Source of the DNA: Bacteroidota bacterium
GTDB lineage: Bacteria; Bacteroidota; Bacteroidia; UKL13-3
Direction: 5' to 3'
NCBI GenBank assembly: GCA_947459415.1
Contig: CANHDN010000004.1
Location: 1-48,293 of the forward strand
DNA: 48,293 nt
Shown: positions 8,601 through 16,438 of the stretch, piece after piece
Layout of the letters: every line of letters begins with the position of its first letter
Position numbering within the stretch: position 1 is the first letter of the stretch
Made by a program: the position numbers and the translations under genes
Notes under the pieces: generated by a model
Told to the model about the DNA's origin: nothing
Seen by the model: the letters and a program-made list of their open reading frames with translations, nothing else
Databases searched by the model: none

Positions 8601-10331
8601 ATGCGTTTAAAGTCTCCCCCTATATTTATTTTTTCAATAATACTACTAGTGGGTTTACTAGCTAGTACTTTTTCGCATGCACAAAAGAGATTTAGTCTAC
8701 CTAAGATTCCCCAAATTCATTTTGGTCTTCCACATTTCAAAAATCCTTTTGTAAAAGATAGTACTAATAAATCTTTCAATAATAAACGTTGGTTTAAATA
8801 TCAAAAAGAAGCTCCTTATACTAAAAATGAAAATGCTATGCCTATCGCAGTGGGCTACACCGATTTTGATGAAAATATCAGGGACTTACAATTATTAGGA
8901 AAACTACCTGCAAATAATTCCTTAACCATTAGACCTTATATCTTACCCAAATCGGTAACTTATGATAGTTTATTAAAAGCCATTGATCCAACTTTAAAAA
9001 ATAATGGGCACTTGGTGCATAAAAAACATTTTGATCTTCAATTATTGCCATTTAACTATTTACAAAAATACAATTCACACCACCCTTATGGCTGGAACGA
9101 TGGACCACTCAGTTTTTCTAAAGGGTATCAGTATCTAGTCAGTGGTGGAGTTTATATGCACTGGAGAAATATTCATTTAACCCTTCGACCAGAATATTTT
9201 CGTACAGCTAGTGATCAATATGAAACCAGTGCCGAATGGGGACAAGTGAATCCAAGTTTGAATAAATTGATTTTAGGACAAAGTAGTTTAAGAATTGATT
9301 TTGGACCGTTAAGTATAAATGCTGGATCAAATAATATTTGGAGAGGGCCTGGTATAATTAGTTCTTTGTTAATGACTAATAATGCTCAAGGATTTAATCA
9401 TATCGGATTTAATACAATAAGACCGATTAAAACACCGTTAGGTAGTTTTGAATTTTCTCTATTTGGCGGAACTTTAATACAAAATCCAAATCAAGGATTT
9501 GAAAATAGACTCTTAAAGAGAACACCTATTGATCCATATACAAAATATTTAAATTCTGTTACAATAACCTATAACCCATTTTTATTTAAAAATTTATACT
9601 TGGGGTTCAATAGGGTATTTATTCAGCCTACTCTTCAAGAGAAAAGTAAAAATTTCAAAGTTGATTACATACCTGTTTTATTACCATTTTTTAGAAATGT
9701 TTATCAAGATAACGATAAGCCAATTGATCAAGTTCTAAGTGGGTTTATAAAATATTTATTTATTAATGAAAATGCAGAACTATATTTTGAATATGGATAT
9801 AATGACGGGAAATCTAATTTGAGAGATTTATTGTTAGATAATTCACATTCCTCGGCCTCAATATTAGGACTAAAAAAAATTGTAAAATTAAAAAGAAATT
9901 ATTTTTTAAATATAGAATTGGAAGCGACAAGAATGGCGCAAACGCCAAGTTATCTTCAAAGACAAGCAGGGAACTGGTATGTTCATACTTTTACTGGATT
10001 TAGTAATCAAAACCAAATATTAGGAGCCGGAAGTGGTTGGGGCAATAATTTACAAACAATAAACCTTAGTCTAAATAAAAATTTAACTAAAATTGGTATT
10101 AGATTTCAAAATATCCTTCAAAATCCATCTGGTGGAATCAACCTTTTTGATGAAAAAGGTGGTCTGGCACAATGGCGTGATTTTTCTTATGGATTAATTT
10201 ACAAACAAAAATTTCATAAATTGATTTTTAATTTAAATATTGAATTCATTAATTCAGAAAATTATGCAAGAATAGAAAATAAAAGTGCTAACAATTTTTA
10301 TATGTTTTTTAATACTTTATATATATGGTAA
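8601..10331 (+). CDS. Wzi-family capsule assembly outer-membrane protein (copy 1)
   Basis: A 576-aa protein with a Sec signal peptide (hydrophobic core near residues 10-26, cleavage after SHA). A long beta-rich body follows, with the Wzi-type block NIWRGPGIISSLLMTNNAQGF at about residues 246-266 and IRPIKTPLGSFEFS just after. Wzi proteins are outer-membrane beta barrels that help attach or assemble capsule at the surface. An in-frame GTG lies three codons upstream, but the ATG at 8601 gives a normal signal peptide. The gene overlaps the next Wzi gene by 7 bp, pointing to one operon. E. coli Wzi is about 480 aa, so this one carries extra N-terminal sequence. Confidence 0.85.
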   Translation: MRLKSPPIFIFSIILLVGLLASTFSHAQKRFSLPKIPQIHFGLPHFKNPFVKDSTNKSFNNKRWFKYQKEAPYTKNENAMPIAVGYTDFDENIRDLQLLGKLPANNSLTIRPYILPKSVTYDSLLKAIDPTLKNNGHLVHKKHFDLQLLPFNYLQKYNSHHPYGWNDGPLSFSKGYQYLVSGGVYMHWRNIHLTLRPEYFRTASDQYETSAEWGQVNPSLNKLILGQSSLRIDFGPLSINAGSNNIWRGPGIISSLLMTNNAQGFNHIGFNTIRPIKTPLGSFEFSLFGGTLIQNPNQGFENRLLKRTPIDPYTKYLNSVTITYNPFLFKNLYLGFNRVFIQPTLQEKSKNFKVDYIPVLLPFFRNVYQDNDKPIDQVLSGFIKYLFINENAELYFEYGYNDGKSNLRDLLLDNSHSSASILGLKKIVKLKRNYFLNIELEATRMAQTPSYLQRQAGNWYVHTFTGFSNQNQILGAGSGWGNNLQTINLSLNKNLTKIGIRFQNILQNPSGGINLFDEKGGLAQWRDFSYGLIYKQKFHKLIFNLNIEFINSENYARIENKSANNFYMFFNTLYIW

Positions 10332-12001
10332 AAAAAGACATTTTAATTCGACTTATTTTATTTTTATTTCCAATTCCAATTTTTTCTCAAAATACCTTTT
10401 TGGATGAAATTCATTTAATGGACTATCAAAAAACTTTTCAATTAAAAGATGATTCAACTAAAAAAATAGAGAATTCTTTTATGATCAGATCAACAAGTTC
10501 ATTTCAAAACATTCAAAATATATTCAATAAGAAAACTAAGAATATTATAAAATCAATTAAGTTTGGGTATGACTTTCAAAATAATTCTTTGTTGCCTCAA
10601 AGTATTAATGATGGTCTAATGTATCCGGCAAGAGGTTGGCAAGAGCGATATAGTATTGGAATAAATCTCCAATGGGGAATTTTAGATATCAATTATCAAC
10701 CCGAAAAATTACTTGTCCAGAATATACCACAAGAATATTATGCTGGAAATCCCGAAGACGGTAATTTCATGTTTAAGTATTTTGGTATGGTGGCTAATAA
10801 TATTGATCATTTTCGCCAATTTGGTTATGATAGAATTGATACAACAAGTTTTGGTCAATCTAGGATTGGAATTAAAACAAATTTTCTAACTTTTGGTTAT
10901 TCTGCTGAAAATATATGGTGGGGTCCTGGAAAAAGGAATAGTTTAATTTTCACCAATAATGCAGGTGGTTTTCGACATTATTATTTAAATACTGTAAAAC
11001 CAATAAAATCAAGTATTGGTAATTTTGAATTTAGTGCAATTGCAGGTATTTTAGATACTACATGGTTTACAGATATTGACCAAGAATTGTTAAATGTCTG
11101 CCAGCCTTGTAAGGTATTTAAGAATCTAGATCAAAGAAGGATAGATGCAATAACAATTAATTGGAGTCCTAAGTGGGTTCCTAATTTATATTTGGGCTAT
11201 GCATTTTCAAGACAATATTATGCTAATCAAAAAAATGAATTTGGTCTACCATATAGTTTCTTTAGTAAAGATCGGATACAACAAAATATAGGTTCTTTTA
11301 TGTTTCGATTTTCTATGCCTAAAGATCATGCAGAATTTTATGGAGAAATTGGATTACCTGATGTGGCTCCCTATCCTTGGAAATTTTTTAAAGATAAGAA
11401 TCCAAGAACTGGATATGTATTTGGTGCAACTAAATTAGTTTTAATAAATAAAGGCAAGTCGTATTTTAATTTAAATTTAGAATTTACTCAATTACAATTA
11501 ATGAATCCAAAAAATATCTTTAATTTAGGTTATCCATTTGCTGGAGGAAAAGCAAATAGTTGGTATTTGAATAAAAATATTAAACAAGGGTATTCAAATA
11601 ACGGACAATTATTAGGAGCTTTTATTGGTCCAGGATCAAATAGTCAAAGTTTCTCTTTCAGTTGGAATAAGGGATACAATAAAATAGGATTATTTGTTGA
11701 AAGAATTGCCCATAATAATGATTTTTATTATAGTGTATACTATAACCCGTTTGCAAGTGGATTTGGATATGGTTATTATAATCGATATTGGGTAGATATT
11801 AATACTAAACTAGAGTTTCAGTTAATGCCTATTAAAAATATTTTATTATCTACAGGTTTTGTTAATACTAATGCCATGAATTATAGATGGATAAGATACG
11901 AGGATGGTTCCCTATATGATGAACCATCTAGTTTAACCGATAAATTCAATCAACAATTCCAATTATCTATAAAATATTTGCTTCATGCAGTTATTAAATA
12001 G
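10325..12001 (+). CDS. Wzi-family capsule assembly outer-membrane protein (copy 2)
   Basis: A 558-aa protein with a signal peptide (residues 1-21, cleavage near IFS-Q) and a beta-rich body. The central motif NIWWGPGKRNSLIFTNNAGGF starts near residue 196, and VKPIKSSIGNFEFS aligns with the same block of the gene before it. The two are paralogous and probably arose by tandem duplication, but they are well diverged. A pair of Cys near residues 259-262 (CQPC) is unusual for an outer-membrane barrel loop. It overlaps the upstream gene by 7 bp and the downstream ligase/polymerase gene by 17 bp, so the three are likely co-translated. Confidence 0.85.
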   Translation: MVKKDILIRLILFLFPIPIFSQNTFLDEIHLMDYQKTFQLKDDSTKKIENSFMIRSTSSFQNIQNIFNKKTKNIIKSIKFGYDFQNNSLLPQSINDGLMYPARGWQERYSIGINLQWGILDINYQPEKLLVQNIPQEYYAGNPEDGNFMFKYFGMVANNIDHFRQFGYDRIDTTSFGQSRIGIKTNFLTFGYSAENIWWGPGKRNSLIFTNNAGGFRHYYLNTVKPIKSSIGNFEFSAIAGILDTTWFTDIDQELLNVCQPCKVFKNLDQRRIDAITINWSPKWVPNLYLGYAFSRQYYANQKNEFGLPYSFFSKDRIQQNIGSFMFRFSMPKDHAEFYGEIGLPDVAPYPWKFFKDKNPRTGYVFGATKLVLINKGKSYFNLNLEFTQLQLMNPKNIFNLGYPFAGGKANSWYLNKNIKQGYSNNGQLLGAFIGPGSNSQSFSFSWNKGYNKIGLFVERIAHNNDFYYSVYYNPFASGFGYGYYNRYWVDINTKLEFQLMPIKNILLSTGFVNTNAMNYRWIRYEDGSLYDEPSSLTDKFNQQFQLSIKYLLHAVIK

Positions 12002-13244
12002 AATATATATAAGAACTTATTTTATCATTTTGATGCTATATGCATTTTTTAATAAAGGCATTGCATACTCTTATTTAGCAGAAGTTATATTGATTGCCGG
12101 GGTTGTTTTAATATTTTTGAATAGAAGGCATTTTGAACTACATCTTGATAAAAGACACCTAATCATTATATCATTAATTATAATTATGTTTATTTATATT
12201 TTATTTGGATTAGTAAAATATAACATCTTTAATGTCATAAGAGATTCTTTGGCTATTCAGTATGCATGGTTTACTATAATATTATTTTATTTCAAAGATG
12301 AGCGAAATTTTATTTGGCAAAGTTTAATACAAATTTACAAATGGATTCCTTTTGTCTTATTTTTGAATTTTTTATTATTTTATTATGTTTTTTTAAATTT
12401 ACCTCCCATTGAAATTTTTGGAGGTCAGCATATACTTCTTTATAAAAATGGAGATAAGTCTTTACACTTATTGATTAGTTCAATTTTAATGATTCTTTTT
12501 ACTGAAAAGTATACTCGTAATTGGATAATATTAAATTCTATTTTAATTTTCATCAATTTATTGATTTTATTGGCCTTTACAAGGTCTGGAAGTCTTGCTT
12601 ATTTAGCTGGCATTTTTTGTTTTTTCTTTTTCTCCAAAACGAGTTTAATCACAGATGGTTTAAGAAAAGTATTGAAGTTTATTCCTTTACTTTTAATAAT
12701 TGTATTTGGTGTGTTTGCTGCTATAGAAATTGAGGGAGATGCACAAGGAAGAACGATTAGCTTATCTCAAATAACCGATAATTTTAGTTCTATTGTTAGT
12801 AGTGATATTGATGGAAGTTTAACAGATAATAAGGTTTGGCGTTTGGTATGGTGGGCTAAACTATTAAATCAAAGTTTCACATTAGAACATTTTTTTATTG
12901 GCAAAGGTTTGGGAATGAGTTTAGCAGGTAATGATTTAACTAGTGTGGATGAAAACCTAAGATCACCTCATAATTTTCATTTAACCATTATTGCAAGGTT
13001 TGGCTATATTATTTTCTTTATTTGGTTGTATTGGTTATGGTTATTGTTTAAACCATTGTTTACTAAAAAACTATCAGGTAAGACATTAGGATTAACCTGT
13101 ATATTGTTAGCTTATATTATCAACGGAAGTTTTGATGTATTTTTTGAAGGACCCATGGGTGCTTTCCCTTTTTGGACATTGGTTGGTCTATTGTTAATAG
13201 AAGAGTATTACAGTGCTTATAAACCAAATGAAATGCCAAATTGA
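11985..13244 (+). CDS. O-antigen ligase/polymerase (WaaL/Wzy-like) membrane protein
   Basis: A 419-aa polytopic protein with about 10-12 hydrophobic segments and a large periplasmic loop between roughly residues 250 and 340. That loop ends in SPHNFHLTIIARFG, the O-antigen ligase family segment with the conserved His, near residues 327-340; IGKGLGMS precedes it. It would either polymerise or ligate undecaprenyl-linked glycan at the periplasmic face. Sequence alone does not separate the two roles. It follows two Wzi genes in the same operon and overlaps the convergent third Wzi gene by 28 bp. Confidence 0.82.
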   Translation: MQLLNRIYIRTYFIILMLYAFFNKGIAYSYLAEVILIAGVVLIFLNRRHFELHLDKRHLIIISLIIIMFIYILFGLVKYNIFNVIRDSLAIQYAWFTIILFYFKDERNFIWQSLIQIYKWIPFVLFLNFLLFYYVFLNLPPIEIFGGQHILLYKNGDKSLHLLISSILMILFTEKYTRNWIILNSILIFINLLILLAFTRSGSLAYLAGIFCFFFFSKTSLITDGLRKVLKFIPLLLIIVFGVFAAIEIEGDAQGRTISLSQITDNFSSIVSSDIDGSLTDNKVWRLVWWAKLLNQSFTLEHFFIGKGLGMSLAGNDLTSVDENLRSPHNFHLTIIARFGYIIFFIWLYWLWLLFKPLFTKKLSGKTLGLTCILLAYIINGSFDVFFEGPMGAFPFWTLVGLLLIEEYYSAYKPNEMPN

Positions 13245-14842
13245 TAGGTATTTTTGCTTAGTCTTCTTTCAATTGATGTATTGAGGTAAAGGTTATTAAT
13301 CCATTCGTATCTTAATTGAATCAACCAATCTGTTCTATTAAATTGCAAATTATTTAAAAAAGCTGGTTGTGGTTGCATTACATATTGTTCATAAATGGTC
13401 CCGTTTCCCCCTTTTCTTATTTGTTGCATTCTTGCGTATAACTGTAATTTAGCAATTGGGTTATATCTAGCATAAATTATTGCTCTATCAAAATTATTTC
13501 CCATCCAATCACCCAAATTAAAATTATAAGATGTATAGGTTTGGGCAGGTATAAGATTATTGTATACAAAAGGATTGACTCTTGTATATTCAGTACCAAT
13601 AGTTAAATAAGGTATTAAAAGATCTGTTATTGATGCTCCAATAGTATATCCAAGCTGATTTCTTTTTTCTTTTTGATTGAATAGTGCACTCACCTTAATT
13701 TCATCAATAAAGAGGGTCCCATAAATATGCGTATTCTTGATTTGATTACGAGAGTTGATAGAAAAAAAGTATTGTCCATTAGAACCTGCTTCAATTAAAT
13801 AGTTACTTCTATTATTATCATAAAATTTAAATAGGTTAACTGGAATTAAAAATCCCAAGTCCATTTTATCGCTATACACAATTGATTCACCAATAGCCAA
13901 ATTTAAACCCTTCATAGGAGTGATTTGAATACTATGAGTGGCAAAGAATTTTTGCACAAATAGTGTTCTTTTATCATTTTCTAATCTTCCAGAATTATTC
14001 AAATAAGATAGACTTGAATCTGTTATATTTGAATTTAACCAAGCATGAGAATAATTAAAGCTTAACCACTTTAAAGGATTATAATCCAATCTGATGTATG
14101 GATATGAAGGAACTTTATTGGATAAAACAATATTGCCGTTTTCACCATAGCCCCAAATTAAATTATCTTTTCCCACACTGATATTTCCATGCTTCCATTT
14201 ATAATTGATACTGGCTCTTAAATCCGTATAGTTTATTGAATTGATTTTTTGAGTTCCAACTAAAATTCTTCCAGGCAAAGGAGTTGCTTTTAGATTGTTT
14301 GAAATTAGATTACCATTTTCAGTATAGTCTCTATAATAAATTTGATATCCCCAGTTCTTATTTTTACCAATGGCTCCCCATATTTCAAAACCACTAGATA
14401 GTATATTAGTTGATTTATTGTTATTCGAATAACTATTTACACCAAATAATGGATCTGCGTGTAGTTCAAAATCCGAATTTACTATGTTGAAAAACCTCCA
14501 ACGATTATTGGCATCTTTTTTTAATAAATCCAAAATTGAGTCATTATTGAAGACAGGTCGGTATTCTTGTAAATAAAATTCAAGTTCATTCTTCTCTACC
14601 AATGTCAATGCCTTCTTTTTAGTGGATAATTCAAGTAAAGCTGTTTGAATTTGATTTCGATTGACTGGTTTGATTAAATCATTGAAATCAATTAAACCCT
14701 TTTGAGCCATTCTACTTAAATAGGTATAAATAGGACTATTGGGATTTTCCCAAATATTTTGTGCTTTTGAATTATTCAATACAAAAACTAAAAGAAGAAA
14801 AAGAAATAGATATTTCTTTAAGCTGAAATTTTTAATAAGCAT
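13217..14842 (-). CDS. Wzi-like outer-membrane protein (copy 3)
   Basis: A 541-aa protein with a signal peptide (hydrophobic core about residues 11-24, cleavage after KAQ). Next comes a helical N-terminal region with IYTYLSRMAQKGLIDFNDL, then a beta-rich barrel-like body. The segment SVGKDNLIWGYGENGNIVLSN corresponds to the WGPG...N block of the other Wzi copies, but with WGYG instead of WGPG. It is therefore the most divergent of the three. It is encoded opposite the other two, downstream of the WcaJ-type gene with an 11-bp overlap, so it belongs to that minus-strand operon. The function is probably capsule surface assembly. Confidence 0.75.
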   Translation of the reverse strand: MLIKNFSLKKYLFLFLLLVFVLNNSKAQNIWENPNSPIYTYLSRMAQKGLIDFNDLIKPVNRNQIQTALLELSTKKKALTLVEKNELEFYLQEYRPVFNNDSILDLLKKDANNRWRFFNIVNSDFELHADPLFGVNSYSNNNKSTNILSSGFEIWGAIGKNKNWGYQIYYRDYTENGNLISNNLKATPLPGRILVGTQKINSINYTDLRASINYKWKHGNISVGKDNLIWGYGENGNIVLSNKVPSYPYIRLDYNPLKWLSFNYSHAWLNSNITDSSLSYLNNSGRLENDKRTLFVQKFFATHSIQITPMKGLNLAIGESIVYSDKMDLGFLIPVNLFKFYDNNRSNYLIEAGSNGQYFFSINSRNQIKNTHIYGTLFIDEIKVSALFNQKEKRNQLGYTIGASITDLLIPYLTIGTEYTRVNPFVYNNLIPAQTYTSYNFNLGDWMGNNFDRAIIYARYNPIAKLQLYARMQQIRKGGNGTIYEQYVMQPQPAFLNNLQFNRTDWLIQLRYEWINNLYLNTSIERRLSKNTYQFGISFGL

Positions 14843-16226
14843 TTTGATCCCCCCTAAATATATTGATCACTGTTTGGATGATGATTTGTAAATCTAACCA
14901 GAAATTCCATCTTTGAATATAGTATAAATCAAAGTTGACCCTTCTTTGCATATCTTCAGTTGTTTTGGTCTCCCCTCTACAACCGTTTACTTGAGCCAAA
15001 CCTGTAATGCCTGGTATCACTTTATGTCTTAACATATAGTTATCCACCGTTTCCATGGATTCTAAATTTAACTGTGTAGGATGTGGTCTTGGGCCTACCA
15101 CTGACATATTACCAATTAATACATTCCAAAATTGTGGTAATTCATCCATATTGGTTTTACGCAATATTCTTCCAATCAAAGTGATGCGAGGATCATCTTT
15201 TTGCGCTTGATTGTATTTTCCATCTTCATCAATATCGCTACTTTCTTCGATCATAGATCTAAATTTGTAGCAAATAATTTTATTATTATTAATTCCCCAT
15301 CTTTCTTGTTTGAAAAACACTGGGCCTTTTGAGGTTAATTTGATAATGATGGCTATTAAAGGAAAAATCCAAAATCCAATCAATAAAAAAAACATAATAG
15401 AAAAGAAGATATCAAAACCTCTTTTCAATAATCTATTTTCTGTTTTATCTAATGGCAGATCTCCTACATTCACTACTGGCAATAAGCCAATATTGTTGAT
15501 ATAAACAGAACTTGAAGTTATTTCGGTTAAATTGGGAAGAATTCTAACTTTAATATTGTTATGATCACATATGGCAATAGTGCTTTGAATTTTTTCATTT
15601 TCGCTGGTGGGTAAAGCAATGAAAACCTCGTCTATGTTTTGATTTTTAATAATTTCTTGAAGATTAGAGAAACCACCTAAATAATCACTTTCCAGGTGAG
15701 AGTTTCTAATTTCATCAACATAGCCAATACACTTGTATCCATAATAATAATATTTCTTAACGGCATTAATAAAATCGTCGGCTGCTTTTGTAGAACCTAC
15801 TAACAACACATAGTCATAAAATATGCCCTTATTCAAATTGGCGTGAATTTTTTTTCTAATACCATATTTGGTTAAAATGGCTAAAATGGCCAAAAAATTA
15901 ATATAAACAATGATAAATTTAGAAGGAAATTTATGGTTTAGGTTTAAAAAGAATAATAAGGATGTAAGGCTAACTACAAATAATATGGAGTGGTAAATAA
16001 TTTGAACCATCTCTTCTGAAAATTTATTGGATCTCTTTTCTATATATATTTTTGAAAAAAAAGACATTGAAAACCATAAAATTATAGATAATATAAAAAA
16101 ATTATAACTAAAATTATGTAAATCAGCTTCTTGTACTATAATTTTGGAAATGCTATATGCAATCAATATAATAATTATATCTAAAGTGTAGCTAATATTT
16201 TTAAGAAACTGTTGTTGTTTCTTCAT
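14832..16226 (-). CDS. wcaJ: WcaJ/WbaP-type initiating phosphoglycosyltransferase
   Basis: A 464-aa polyprenyl glycosylphosphotransferase that moves a hexose-1-phosphate (often glucose) from UDP-sugar to undecaprenyl phosphate, the first step of unit assembly. It has four N-terminal membrane spans (to about residue 125), a nucleotide-binding-like middle domain (about 135-240) and a further membrane hairpin near residues 275-295. The catalytic C-terminal domain has KRGFDIFFS, CYKFRSM, MDELPQFWNVLIGNMSVVGPRP and RHKVIPGITGLAQVNG. It is the only initiating transferase visible in the window, so it may serve more than one glycan. It overlaps the downstream Wzi-like gene by 11 bp. Confidence 0.93.
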   Translation of the reverse strand: MKKQQQFLKNISYTLDIIIILIAYSISKIIVQEADLHNFSYNFFILSIILWFSMSFFSKIYIEKRSNKFSEEMVQIIYHSILFVVSLTSLLFFLNLNHKFPSKFIIVYINFLAILAILTKYGIRKKIHANLNKGIFYDYVLLVGSTKAADDFINAVKKYYYYGYKCIGYVDEIRNSHLESDYLGGFSNLQEIIKNQNIDEVFIALPTSENEKIQSTIAICDHNNIKVRILPNLTEITSSSVYINNIGLLPVVNVGDLPLDKTENRLLKRGFDIFFSIMFFLLIGFWIFPLIAIIIKLTSKGPVFFKQERWGINNNKIICYKFRSMIEESSDIDEDGKYNQAQKDDPRITLIGRILRKTNMDELPQFWNVLIGNMSVVGPRPHPTQLNLESMETVDNYMLRHKVIPGITGLAQVNGCRGETKTTEDMQRRVNFDLYYIQRWNFWLDLQIIIQTVINIFRGDQNAY

Positions 16227-16251
16227 GCCGGAGTATACTTTATTAATATTC

Positions 16252-16259
16252 CAAAGTTA
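16252..16259 (-). promoter_or_regulatory. Bacteroidota -7 box for the wcaJ operon
   Basis: On the minus strand this reads TAACTTTG, a full match to TAnnTTTG. It lies 25 bp from the wcaJ start codon, with a TTTG at 16276-16279 (minus strand) 16 bases upstream as a candidate -33 element. Spacing is slightly short of the usual 17-23. Confidence 0.5.
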
Positions 16260-16330
16260 AATTAAATAATGTAAACAAAAAACTTTCAAAACAAGTGCTT
16301 ACTTTTCATCAGTTTATGCAAAATATTACT

Positions 16331-16338
16331 TATTTTTG
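16331..16338 (+). promoter_or_regulatory. Possible -7 box (TATTTTTG) for the Wza-Wzz operon
   Basis: TATTTTTG fits TAnnTTTG in the divergent region and would give a leader of about 95 bases before the ATG at 16439. No convincing -33 element was found; the region is very AT-rich. Confidence 0.3.
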
Positions 16339-16438
16339 TAATTGAATTTCTTTCACGATTCAAAAACGTAATTAAGTACTTATTGTGACTTAAAATGCGA
16401 TAGCTTGCCAAAATTTTTACAATTGTTAAATATTCTTT

